Positions 37,601-51,200 of a stretch of DNA of 64,000 nt are shown here, piece after piece. The stretch comes from Taxillus chinensis. Taxonomy: Eukaryota; Streptophyta; Magnoliopsida; Santalales; Loranthaceae. Where the stretch lies: NCBI GenBank assembly GCA_023512835.1, contig CM042090.1, positions 13,175,343 to 13,239,342 of the forward strand, in the 5' to 3' direction. A program made the translations under genes and the position numbers. Each line of letters opens with the position of its first letter. The stretch's first letter is position 1. The notes beneath the pieces were generated by a model that saw only the letters and a program-made list of their open reading frames with translations, had not been told where the DNA came from and ran no database searches.

Positions 37601-40600
37601 GAGTTCCTCAACCCCAACAGTAGGGAAAGACATAAATTTGAAGACTTTATCATCTAATCTTGATGTTCCTATTACCCTCGGAAAAGGCACTGGAGAGTGT
37701 ACCAAATGTCCCTTTTATCCTCTATCTCATTTTGTGTCCTTCGATAAATTTTCTGCATCCCATAAATCTTTCCTTGTTAGCTTAAATACTATTTTTGTTC
37801 CTACCACCGTACTTAAGGCTTTGTCCAAAAAAGGATAAAAACACGTTATGGATGTGAAAATGGAGGCACAATACCAGGGAATTGGTGACTATACCCAGAG
37901 GCAAGAAACCCGTGAGATGTAAATGGGTATATATTGTGAAGTACAAGGCAGATGGTTATATGGAACGATATAAGTCAAGGTTAGTTGCTATAGGTTATAG
38001 TCAAGCCTACGAAATTGATTATTTGAAGACACTTATTCCAGTTGCTAAGATGAACACAGTTAGACTTTTGCTATGTTTAGTTGCTAACTAGCATGGTTGG
38101 AAGGTTTGCTAAAGTCATGTAGGTCATGATTTATAAATAAAGCCGAGATCATACATTATTCATTAAACACTCATCTTTAGGGGGAGTGACAACATTATTG
38201 GTGTATGTAGATGATATTATTGTAATTGGGAATGACTAGAGAGAACAATAGGTCTTGAGTCAATATCTTGCTAAAGAATTTGAGATCAAGATGTTTGAAA
38301 GACTAAAGTATTTTCTTGGAATTGAGGTAGCTCATTCCATACAGGGCATCTTTATATCCCAACAGAAGTACATTACAGTTCTCTTTAAAGAAACCGGCAA
38401 GTCAGCATGTAAACCTGATAGTACTTCAATAGATCCAAATGTCAAAATTGGATTGGCAGAAGAAGAGATTATGATTGGTACGGAAATGTACCAATGTCTG
38501 GTTGGAAAACTCATTTACTTTTCATACACGTGACCAGATCTTGCTTATGCAATGAGTGTCATTGGTCAATTTATGCATAGTCCAAGGGAAGTTGATTTGC
38601 AAGCTACTCACCGAATATTACATTACCTTAAGGGTACACCTAAGAAAAGTATTCTTTTTAAATGACACGGAGGGCCGACTATTAAAGCCTACACAGATGC
38701 TGAAGGTTCAAAGAGATGGCTTTATGAAACTTTGTTGTGATAATAAATTTGCAATTAGCATTGCTCACAGTCTAGTGCAACATGATTGGATAAAGCATAT
38801 TGTAATTGATAAACATTTTATCAAAGAAAATTTGAAAAATGCTTTGATATGCACACTTTATGTGCCTACACATAACCATTTAGCGGATGTTCTCATTAAA
38901 GGATTAAGTAAATAGATGCTTCAGAATATTACATCCAGAGAATAGATAATACCTATTCACCAGTTTGAGGGGAGAAAGACCAGATTTGTAGTATCATTTA
39001 ATAAGTGTTGAAGACCAGATTCATAGCATCATTGTTGAAGATCAGATTCATAACACCATTTATGGAGCATTGAATAGGTCCAATTAGTGCTCTAAATTCG
39101 TAGAACTATGAGTAAAATATACTTATTGTATAGTTTTTAGGTGTATTATATCTAGACAATTTATTCTTGGCATTTAAAGCTTGTAAGACCAAAAGACAAA
39201 GACAAGTCTCTTTAAACTTTCGATTGTACAAAAGAAAATATAGTGAATTCATATATTTTCACAATCTTATTAGTTAGGCATATGAACTTTACGCTTAGAT
39301 ACACCGAGGTCCCTGGCCTATTCCTTGTGCTTGGTATGTAAACCCGCACATGCATACGTTTACGATCAAGATAGATAGGCATAAGAGTCTTTCGCTTAGG
39401 CTAAATTATTATCCAATCCTCATTCCATACTTTTGCACACCATATAATTAACCAAGTCAACTATGTGTGTGATTTCTATGCATAGGTCGGATCACTATGG
39501 TTTTCAACCCATGCTAAAGTGCACTGTACAACTCATCAACAATTGTCCACATATGACCCACAAACCAACAATGTCTAAAATAGGACCCAATACAGTCAAT
39601 AATTGGATAAAACTTTATACCCAACACACAAATGTATATATGCTTCAACAGGTCTAAACAAGGGTTATATATAGCTCAAACATACCCTAAAGTGATGATA
39701 CAATATTGTCTGAAGGCCTAAGCAAGCTTGACATCAAATTGGAGGCAATCAAATGAAAATGGTTTGGATTGGACTACTTTTTTTTTGCATCATAGTTTAC
39801 CCCATACTGCAATGCTTACTCATCATGATGTTACAAATATAGTGTCGTGACTTGACATCCTAATAGTCTTGGACTTTGGCACGTTTGTCCTGGTTGACTG
39901 TCAAATTCTTGTTGATCTTTGCACCCTAGGGCTTGTGTAACTTGTGTATCTGAGCGCGTAACAAAGAAAGTTGCATATTTTCTTTTGTTCCCCCCCCCCT
40001 TTCCTATCACACATCATATATGTATATAAATATTATTTTATTGTTTTGTTTTTAAAATTAAGCAAAAAATGAACATAGAACCCAAAAATTATCAAAATGT
40101 CATCGAGGCCACCGAATATCATATTCCACTTGGTTAGAGTCAAAACAACCATATTAATGATCACATTGCGATTCTATTGTCTTTGAGACCATTACTGGTA
40201 AAAATTTTATATTAAAAACAATTTTATATGTTTACTTAGGGCTGTCATGTCTCTAATCTCCATCAACTAAGACTAGGTAGATAAGTCTCCATGTTCACAT
40301 ACCAAAAGTAACTGACCATATAGCAGGCTGCCTTAATTATCTACTTGTACAAACATATATGCTTGAACATTCCTATAACATGGTGCAACCCATCACAAAT
40401 GACATAAATAACATAAAGTCAATAAATTTTAGTAAGCAAAGCAAAGCATTTAATATGGCACAAATCCAACCATGCATTAAGTACAAGGAAAGACATCAAC
40501 AAGAAAGGAACTCGCCAAAATATATGGGCCACACTTGGTATATAAGCTTCTAACTCTCAAGCATAGGGATGGCAACAGGCTAGGACGGGCTCGGGTATTG

Positions 40601-43600
40601 TCCGATCCGAACACGGGATTTGGGAAGTTCAGGGTGAATCGGGTTGGGTTGGTATTTTTTACTCCTATATTTCTTTAAAAATTCCGGGTTGGGGTGGATC
40701 GAACTAGACCTAAGTCCGACTTGATGGCTTGTCCGGGCAGATCAAATCGCGTTAAGACAGCTAAGGTTGGGGTGGGGTGGGTTTATTTTGCCATCCCTAC
40801 ACAAGCATGCTAATAACGGCAAGACCTGTGGAAGGGTGAGCGTGATGAATCAGTAGGGAAAACCAATATCCAATTCTAGTGTGTGCCTGCCTACAAGGAT
40901 AATTATATGCCAAGTGTATCCTTGTACGTGGTACTTAATATTTAACATTATAGCAAATCATACTAACATGACATTATTTTCTTTTGTTCTATTAATTTTT
41001 GTTTTTTAAAATAAAGAATGCCAAGTCATGTCACATTGGCCATGACTCTTCTGCGCTGTTGTTTAGGTCCTATATACTTATTATAAATCAAAAGCATTTT
41101 TCAGACAAATGATCCGTGGAACTTATCTGTATCTATATATATTGTTGGGCTTGTAGAAAGGAAATGTGGCAAATCAGAGAGAGCACTTAATTTTGTTACT
41201 TGCAAATGCCGAGGCAAGGAGGAACACGAATCATGGAGAGCAGGTTAGCTTAAATATGCATGTGTTCTTGCATATATCAGATCTAATTTATATTTTTTTG
41301 GCTCTTAAATCTTAATTTTGATAAGAAACTTATTGCAGCTGGATAGTATATCTGTTCAGAATTTGATGGACACAATTTTCAAGAACTACCTTTCATGGTG
41401 CAACTATTTGCATTGTAAACACAATATTAAGTAAGTTGATTATGTAAATCACTTGGTTGGGCATTTATTTAGATCAATTTCAAGCTATCAATTGTTTTAG
41501 TAACTTGATAACTTGAGTATGTCCTTGTAATTTTAGTGACTTATCCTTTTTCTCCTTTCTCTGTGTAGGTATCCTCCAGGTTTTGACCGGCAGCAATTAC
41601 AGCTTCTCTATATTGGACTCTATCTTCTTATCTGGGGAGAAGCTTCAAATGTTCGATTCATGCCCGAATGCCTTTGTTATATTTTTCACAATGTATGTTA
41701 ATCCTTTTCTTTTTTTTGTGATTTATTTCTTTCTAGAAATATCATGAGCAGTTCTTATCAAAAAAAGAAAAGAAAAGAAAAAAGAAATATCTTGAACAAG
41801 TTTGTTAGCCATGAATATTTTTGCATGGGCCATGTGCTTTTCATTTTGGAGGCGTTTGGTAAGATATATTGTTTTTGAAAATATAATTATTTTTGAAAAT
41901 AGTGGGTCCGATGAATTTAAAAGTATTTATGAGTAGTAAAAATTTATCTGAGCTCACAGTTTTAAAAAACAATCGTGTTTTAAAAAATAAAATAGGATTG
42001 CCAAACAGGGTCTTTCTATTCTTGTTTTAGTTGGGTTGTCTTTGTTTTCCTTTTTTTATTTTGTTTTTGTCCAACGCGATATCACTGATCATTTTTTCGC
42101 CCTTTAAAATATGCTATGCAAAATACATTATGTTGCACTATGTGTGGCGCGCGTGCGACGCGAAGGCGACTCCTGGGTCGTGCTGGTTCCTCGCATTGGT
42201 GGCATGGGGTAGATCGTGGAGGCTATTATAAATCATGATAGCGTTTGGACTTCTTAGAGAGTCCTTCACGTGGAATCGAAGACGTTTGAGGCGAAGTTTC
42301 TTGGTCGGGTAGTTCAGATTGTGGAGAGAAGCCGGACGTGGATCAACACTGTCTTGATCAGTTTGGTCGTGGCGTCCTAGATGAGTTGTGTGCTGGTGGA
42401 GATGGCTGGCCTTCCTCTGGTCCAGTTCGAGATGTGTTCTTTCCCCGAGGGAGCTACGATATATCTGGCTCAATGGCAGCGCAATCGAAACGACAACTTC
42501 CTTTCTTTCTCTGTTGTAGGTCGGTTCTCATTTAAGGGGAAACTATTCATCCCTGCCGTCTGTGACGCTCATGCGTGTACTAGGATAGACAACTTGTTAG
42601 ACGAGGGGCTTAGTGGCCGTCAAGGTGGCAGTGGCATTGCGGAGGTCTCGACGCGTGTCTCTGCGTGCAACTCAGAGCATGATTTTCGCTCATTTCATGA
42701 AGTGATGTCTGGAAGCATTGGTGACGGACGTCTAATCGCACACAACATTAGTGCTTGTGTCAAAGTGTCCATCCGGGTCAAGTTTGGTGTCGGGCTTCAA
42801 GGCAACTTGTTGTTCGTTTCTATTTTACTTGTGATATTGTCAATGACTGTTCCTTTTGAATTTGTTGTTGTCTTTCTATTGCCATTTTGTATTTTATGCA
42901 TACTTTGTGTGTGATTTTTTCTAATAAAAGTTGTCTTATTAAAAAATTTTTTTGCACAAGTGAACCTTCATTGTTTATGTTCTTGATCTTGTGAGTGGTT
43001 TACAAACATGTTATCTTCTTTTTGTTTTGTGTATTTTTCAGCCATTTCATATCCTTCATTATTGCGGGCTTTATGATAGAACTTATCTTTTAAATGTTTT
43101 ATTAGGCAAGAATAGGGGAATACCATTTCTTTCTTATTATTTCTTGAGTGATTACAAGCACATATATTATATATACACACACATAGTTGAGAAGAGCTAA
43201 TTTGGAAGCAATCTTATTTAGGAAATTAAATATACACAAAATAATTATAAATATTTGACAACTTAATTAATTGGAAGCTCATTCTAATTTTATCGAAGTT
43301 GTTGCATAAATATCACATATGTCCAACTTGATTAAAAATTGTATGTGTCATCGTATCAAGTTGACCTACTCTTTAAATATAAGAAGCCTTAATTACATTA
43401 AAATTTTGATTATCGTTGATTATTAATTATTTAGCAACTGTGTTATTATAAAAAGGATCATTGTTTTCCGAGGGCCATAATTAAGATCATGTAAAAAAAT
43501 ACGTAGCCAAGTAAGTTTTGTAGTACCATGATGAAGAGCCCAATATTTAGTTTTTACATTGGAGGAGGAAATCACATTTTATTTTTTACTTCTTTAGGGT

Positions 43601-46600
43601 ATAAATGATTTGTAAATAATAGAGAAAATAAATCTTTTTTATTATTAATGCGAGATAAAAGCTTACATACACATATATATATATATATAATTAGGAGACA
43701 GAAATATTCCTATTTAAGAAACCTACATAATTACATAATTTTATGTGGGAATTCTTTTTAATTTTTCTCTTTCAGTTGCGCAAAGATATCACACATGCCT
43801 AACTTGGACAAAACTGTATGAAAAAAAGCACCAATAATGACATGAGTCATTATATCAGCCAATTGATCGGTTCTCTTAATAGGAAACCTTCATTACATCG
43901 GAATTTAGATTATCCCTGATATAATTCCTATTGAGTTCAATATGCTTAGTACAATTATGATGTAATGGATTATTAGTTACGTTGATGGCAGCTGTGTTAT
44001 CACAAAAGAGCATCACCGGCTTCTGAGGGCCATAACCAAGGTCATGTAAAAGAATACGTAGCCATGTGAGTTCTTGAGTAGCATGATGAAGTGCATGATA
44101 TTCGACTTCTGTATTAAAAAAAATTACATTTCGTTTCTTGCTCCGCCAAGTTAGTAAATTACCACCCAAAAATGAGACATCCCATGAAGTAGACTTTTTG
44201 TTTAATTTGACTCTAGCAAAGTTATAGTTAGTTTATCCCATAATGTCTAAGTGTCCATGCATGAAAAACATGAGTCCTTTGTTTGGAAAAGACTTCAAAT
44301 AAGCTAAAATACAATTCACAACACTCATATCTGGATCATTCGAATTATGTATGAATTGACTTATAATACTAATTGCATATGAAATATCAGGTCTAGTGTG
44401 AATTAGATAGATCAATTTTTTCACCACCTTTGATATCTTTTTTTGTTCGTTAGAACTTGATCAAGATAGATAATTAGATTATAGTTCATCTCAATAGGAG
44501 TATTAGTAGGTGTGCAAGTTGAGTTTTCGGTTATATTTAGGAGGTCTAAAACATATTTTTGTTGAAAGAAAAATTCCTTATTTTTATCTCAAACTCCTTG
44601 GCCAAATGACGATGAGGTTTTTTTTTTTTTTTTATAATAATTTTGAATATGTTATTACTTTAACAATCATATCATTAACATAAACAAATAATAATATAAT
44701 ATTGACACCAGTCTCTTTTATGGAATGGAGTATAATCAGCCAAATATTGCCTGAAACCATATTTCTACATTGAATGGCTCAATTGGCTAAACTAAGCCTG
44801 TGGTAAATGTTTCAGACCAACGTCTTTTTCAGTTTGCATACCTTTGCTCCTTTTGGTGTAAAACGAGGAGGATACATATACATCTCTTCCATCTAATCAT
44901 CCTAAAGAAGACATTCTTCACATCAAACTGATGTAATGACTAGTGTAAGTTAGCTACAAGAGATAAAATAACTCTAATAGTATTCCTCTTAGTCATATGA
45001 GCAAAGGTGTTTTAATAATCAATTCCATACACTTAATGTAACCTTTGGCAACTAATCTGGTCTTTATATTTCAACCGTCCCATCTGACTTATACTTCATT
45101 GTAAATGTTCATTTGCATCCCATTGTCTTCTTATCTTGGGGTAACTCAAATAGTTTCCAAGTGAAATTCTTCAAAAGGCCTTTCATTTTCTCTACCATGG
45201 TAGACTTCTATTTGGGATTTTTAACTGCTTCCTGATTTTTTTATAAGTGAAATTTTATTAAAAAATCAAGTACACAAGAAGTATACAAGGAAAGAAAAGA
45301 CAACTAAGGAACACATATAAGAACAAACCTAGCTCAAAAAGAACAAATAGAAATAACATCAAAAAGACAAGAAAGCTAAAAACGCTTAGACTAGGCCAAA
45401 TAATCCCAAAGATACCTGAGAAAACACAAAGCTTAAGTGCATCCAAGTTGCACTTAGAACCCCGAAAAAGACGAGCATTTTGCTCCCGCTAGAGACACCA
45501 GATGATGCAGAGAGGAATAGCCCTCCAGACCTCAGACTTTTACTTACTTGTTCCCACCAGGAAGAGAAGAGCCCATGAACATTGTGAGGCATCACCCAAG
45601 ACAAGCCAAAAAGCCTCAGGACGAAGTCCCAAAGAAGATGTGTAACTAGGCAATAAAGGAGAAGGTAGTCCACTGACTCCCCATCCGCCTTACACATGTA
45701 GTACAAACTAATAACTAACACCCCACGCTTATGTAGGGTATCCGCAGTCAAAATATTCCCCAAAGCCTTTGTCCAAGTAAAGAAAGCCATCCACAGATAA
45801 ATTGGAGCTTTTCAAACACTCTTCTAGGGGAAACACCCCGAAAGAGCAAACAACCAAATAAAAAGACTGCACACAAAAGCCTTGAGCCCTATCAGGACGC
45901 TATCATAAACGGTCCGGACAGTCGCAGTGCAAGGTAGCAGAATACAACACCCCAAAAAGCGTACTTATAATTTTTATTCTGATTCATGCCAATAAGAAAA
46001 ACAGATTGAAGTATCAACGCTTGAATGACCTTGTCTCTATTCAATATAATCAACGTCTTCAAACAAGGTTCCGAGAGAGGAAGGAAAAATGTTGAAACTA
46101 TAATCCTTTGGTGCTACAAGAACTAGATTGGAGTAGTGAATAGATGATTGGCCAACCAATTGAAGATTTGGTTCATGGGATATGATTGATAGAGAAATTG
46201 GAGCATTTATATCTTTTCAGGGCTATAATAGGAAGGACAGTGAAAAATGAGGAGTTGTTAGACTTAAGAATAGAAAAGCTTTAGAGGTTGGTTTGGATGT
46301 GAATGATAATGAAAATGTTGAAGATGATTTTTGGTGTATATCTTTTAATTTGATAGGCCATCAGAGAGAATTACTTGAGCAAGATTGGAATTATTTACTT
46401 TTTATGTTTTAACTTTTAATTTAATATTTTATAATTTGTATTTTAGAATTTGACATTTCACCTATTTTAAAATTTTAAAATTTATTAATTTATGCGGTTT
46501 GTTTAATTGCATTTGTTGGATCTCTGTGTTACAATGTTAAAAATTTGAATGTAAATTCATGTCTAAAAGTCTATATCTTACCAATGCCTAGGTCACTTAG

Positions 46601-48212
46601 TCGGACTAGATATTAAAAATTTGTAATCTATATATTACAAATGTTTTATGTATCACCTTGCTTAGTCGAATTCTCTAATGCCTAGGTTGCCTGGTCGCTT
46701 TGAGAACTATGCCTAAAGCAAGAGTAGAGAATGGGCTCAAACATTAGTGTAAACACATGAAAAATGAATTGTGCTTTTATTGAAACTTATTTTGAATGAA
46801 ACATGATGAGTTTTAGTGTAAATATATTGTTTACACTTTAAACTAGAAACATAAATATTGGAGAATAAATGAGAAAATAGGCATTTTAAATAAGAAAAAA
46901 AAAAGAATGCCCCAAACAATGCCACAATATCTTTGCTTTGGAAAGTGTCTCATTCACCAGCTGGGATTTCTTGCCCGACTCTGAGTTTAAAGTCCTTGCC
47001 CCTCCTCCTAATACAATCCTCTTCTCTCTACTAGTGTCAATTGTTATCTTCGTGAGATTGTCCAGAAACCCACAATAAAATGGTTATAGAACAATTAAAA
47101 TGTTTGGTAAGTTGACTAATAAAGAGAAGGATATTAAAAAGAGTAAAAGCTAGTAAAATTAAAGACATAAAAAGAGGAGATGAGAGCATGACATTCTAAA
47201 CCCTAGTAATGAGTGTGAGAGCCCCGTTAGCAACCTGAACGGACTTAACAAGTGAAGACATAAGAGGGGTAATTAGAGAGGAATTACTAGTCATGTGATT
47301 ACTAGCTCCTAACTTGATAACTTAAGTATTGTTGGTAGAGGAAAGTAAGGCCAAATTAGAACCACCCTCTAGATGGCCACGAGAGACATGTGAAGTACAA
47401 AAGGAATGTCTCTCAAATAAAGCTACGGAAGAGGATTATCGGGTGATTTTTCTCTTAGCTTGCTTGAGTTTATACCATTTGAAGTAGCCATAATTTTTTC
47501 TGCAAGTATCAACCATATGTGTAGTACTGTTCATCATAGTCCGGTTCACTTTCTGAAGGTACCACTTTTGTTCCTGTAATATATTCCTTTCTTTTAAAAA
47601 TATGCGTTTCTAAAATCTTAAAACAAATACGATAATTTGTACCATTTAGTTAAATATGAATTGGTGTATTAGCCTTGAGAATGATAACAATTGGTTGCAT
47701 TGCATTGTGTTGGACTATAGGGAGCTTATCGGTAGTCATAACATTGACTTCAAAGTAGTAGGGTTAAGAACAACCCTCTGTAATTGGGAAGGACATACTT
47801 GCACAAACCTCTGGTTTGAAATAAAAACTTGCAAAGGTGTACAATGGCAGTAGGCGGTGACAATGATCGGAGATGGTGATGACAGTAGTGGCAGCTCCTT
47901 GCAGTGGTGTGATGACTGCTTGCAATGTTGTAACCGACAACGCTTAGTCATGATATTTGACAACTGCACTTGTGGGCGGTGATGAAGGCAACAACGTGGG
48001 TATTGAGGGCAAGAGAAATCAATCGAGGACTTGCACACATCGTTGAGACTGTCCTATGTTGTCAATGGTAGCTTGGGACTAGACGGTTGTGATGGCAAAG
48101 GCTTTGTCGATAAAATATTCATCCGGTGAGAAAGCGCCAACTAGGTTAGGTTTTGTTCTGACACAAGTGGAGAAGAATAAAGAAAAATAATTCTTTCTTA
48201 TTATTTTTTTAG

Positions 48213-48243
<31 letters not shown>

Positions 48244-51200
48244 CACACCCAATAATTACAAATATTTGATTGAAAACTCATTCTAATCATTTTCTTCCAG
48301 TCATTTGATTAAAGGCAAAACCTTTGATTTAGCCTACATCTTGACATCGTTTCAATTATGTAGGTTAAAGTTATCTACGTATGTTTAATAGTTTCCTTGA
48401 TCTCCTTTAGTTAGTCCAAATGTTTTGTTCCGTTTTCTACAAATATCAAAACTTCTCTTTGCAATAAACAGGGGAAAAAAGAAGCATGAGTAGAGAGTTA
48501 AATGGCCCAATGAGAGGACCACATGTAAAGTTTCTCGCTAAATAATTACTTGCACTCCTTGTTAGATCAATTGAAGCTACAAAATTTGATAAGCTGGGCC
48601 GAAGTTAATTGTATTCACTATAATTTTATACATGTTTACATTTCTTTCGCAACCCCACTGCTTGTATGTAATGGGGAGAAAAACCTCGGGTGTTTTTACA
48701 CTCGAGTTTTGAAGCTCTTATAATTCCAATCTTTAAAGATAATACTATTAATTGTTACCATGCATGTGGGTATCTTGAAAAGCTAAGCCGAACACATTTG
48801 TACAAACATATGTTCATGAAGGCAAGACCTATTTACTCTTCCAAGGAAACGTTTTTTGGCAAACCTGTAAGAGCATCTCCAATAGCTTAGGTAAATCAAC
48901 AGCAAAAGCTATATTTGGCTAAAAACTGCTCCAATAGATCAGCTATTGTATCAGTTAAATTTACTTACAGCTATAATTTTATCTAAATATACCTAAACTT
49001 ATACCTGTGCCACATCAGCACCACACATCTCCTTCCTCCAAAACCCCTAATATACCCTTATCTCCCTTCCCTGCGTCGCATCGCACCCCACGCATCACGC
49101 CTCCCTCTACCCGCTGCTGCACCCGTCCGCGCCACCCCCGACCGCCGCCGCTCCCGTCCGCGCCACCCCTGACCCCCGCTGCTCCCGTCTGTGCCACCCC
49201 TGATCCCCGCCGCTCCTGTTCGCACCACCCCCGACCTCCGCCGCTCCTGTCCGTGCCACCTCCGAGCCCCACCGCCCTCGTCCGCGCAACCCCCATCCAC
49301 CCCCGACGCAGCATCTCCCTCTGGCCCCTGCGTCGCGCACGTCGCATCTCGCTCAAACAAAAAAATTTAGGGATTTAGAAATTAGGGTTTTGGGAAGCAT
49401 ATAAGATAGGGTTAGATTAGGTCAAATAAAATTAAGCAATAATTTTTAAAATGTACTGATGGAGATGGGGTTAGCTAAAGCTATTTTTCTTTAGTTATTT
49501 ATTCCTTTAGCTGGTATTATTTACCTAGAGCTGTTGGAAATGCTCTAAGGGTGGCTTGCTTAACTGTGTTGATTGAGGCTCTCTTGTCATTTCTCCCCTG
49601 TACTTTTATAGTTCAATATTCCTAAGTAGCACACTGATAAGGGGTGAATAAGTGCTTGTTCACTTTTTACTTTTGATTCTATATCTTAAGTCTTATGAAT
49701 CTGTTTGTGGTATTTTACTTTTGTAACAATATAAGCAAACACAAATCACAATGCAAAACGCAAAGATTTATGGCTTTCATCTCACAATGTGTAAGGCTAT
49801 ACCACGGCATGATTCAGGCATACTGCCACTGCTAGTCACAATCAATTCACTATATTTTAAGTTTGCTCTCCATGACTTAGGTTTGCCACCTATACATACA
49901 TGTGCCTTGCAACCCTAGAACTTTGATCACATGCTTATAATCCCACTAATTATCACTTATCCACAATAAACAATATAAGGTTTATAAGTAACCAAACTTC
50001 AATACCTGTCACCTTGATCTTGTTGACTTGACTATTGCTGCTGCACCGACCCTCACACTGATCCTCTTTAACTCAACACCTTAAAGGACCATGGTCTTCT
50101 TCTTCAGTCGCCTCTGTGCACCTCTGTTTTTGTCTCACAAAACCGAACACTTTTATGCACTTCTTTCTCTGTTTTTCTTTATGAAGCTCTATCTGGTGTT
50201 ATCTTTTGAAGTTAACTTGCAATCTGCTTTTTCATTGCATTGTTAAGGGAATAGGGATGTTGTCGAGTTGAGCTGATTTTTTGCCTGAATGAGTCAATTT
50301 TGTTTAAAATTTTTGAATTTGAATCCAAGTTGACCTTTAGGGTGACCTTTAAAATCAGGCTTAGGCTTAGGTTTATTTAGGCTCACGAGCTTATTGCAAG
50401 CTCGTTTGGACTTAGCTTAGCTAAGATCGTTTAAGTTTGGTTTTTAGGCTCATTTTAACTTAAAATATTTAGTTATTGTGTTCAAATTGTTTGGGAAATA
50501 TAATATTAATTTATTTAACATCAAATCATTAAATCTAATTTTAATATACGAAATTAATAATGTACAAATGTTGAAATAAATAAATTAATATAATAATGTA
50601 AGTAAGCTTATTAAACTCGTGTTTGTTAAGCTTGGGAGCTAAATACTACTAGGCTCAGACTTGTGAGGTTCACAAGCTTTATAATAGACTCAAACTTGGG
50701 TTCAAGCTTGCCTAAAATGAGTAATGAGCCAAGCTTTTTAGAAGTTGATTCCTAGCCGTTTACAAACCATTCGGCTTCTTAACAGTCTTATAAGTGAGTC
50801 AACTCTTCAATTTCCAACTCCTCAAACATATTGAAATTATTTTGATAAATTGCTTTCTAGTTTCCATCAACTTCCCAATTTATAAGTTCACCCAAAACAT
50901 ATACTTCCGTTTTCCTTTTTTCTTGCTTCTAATGAATTTTTAAATATTACTCACAGCAAATTAGGAAATTTAGTTTTCCTTTTTTTTTCAACCATTAATA
51001 TTAGTTGCCAACCACGTGCATCTAAACTCTTCACAATAGAGGAGACAATGACAAGCAAGTCATCGCCTTGAAACACTGTATTTAAAGTCTCTCTGATCCA
51101 CTGTTCCTCTACTGCCACACTGTGATCAAGCTCGTGCCATGGTCACACAGGTTTCCATGATCACGTGGGTTGCCTGATGCATGATCAACCTTCTGCCATG

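Larger units (their letters stand above)
43600..48330 (-). mobile_element. Near full-length but broken Copia element in callose synthase intron 9 (copy E)
   Basis: In minus-strand order the pieces are: gag-like sequence near 47520-47400 (HTYG-type knuckle remnant), a protease region near 47330-47110 ([25 protein letters not shown]), the integrase zinc region near 46920-46740 ([18 protein letters not shown]), then a block of foreign insertions (45240-46700). After that come reverse transcriptase near 45240-44500 (TMG-type and [12 protein letters not shown] remnants), RNase H at 44427-43876 ([14 protein letters not shown], then [18 protein letters not shown] and [15 protein letters not shown]) and an LTR near 43800-43600. 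Every domain carries stops or shifts. It belongs to the same family as the Copia copies in MLH1 intron 6 and callose synthase intron 17. Confidence 0.75.

Noticed and set aside
42138..42473. 111-codon minus-strand open frame
   Set aside because: Antisense of the LINE ORF1-like region, with no recognisable domain.
47736..48038. 100-codon minus-strand open frame rich in Cys and His
   Set aside because: It lies in the 5' part of a decayed Copia element. The cysteines are not spaced as a zinc knuckle and the composition is repetitive.
49127..49308. Regular 31-bp repeats as a possible CRISPR-like array
   Set aside because: The repeats are directly tandem with no unique spacers and lie in a plant intron within a transposon.
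49007..49378. Overlapping proline/arginine/glycine-rich open frames on both strands
   Set aside because: They arise from a 31-bp GC-rich repeat that lacks stops in several frames inside a MITE. There is no start context, no domain and no splice link.
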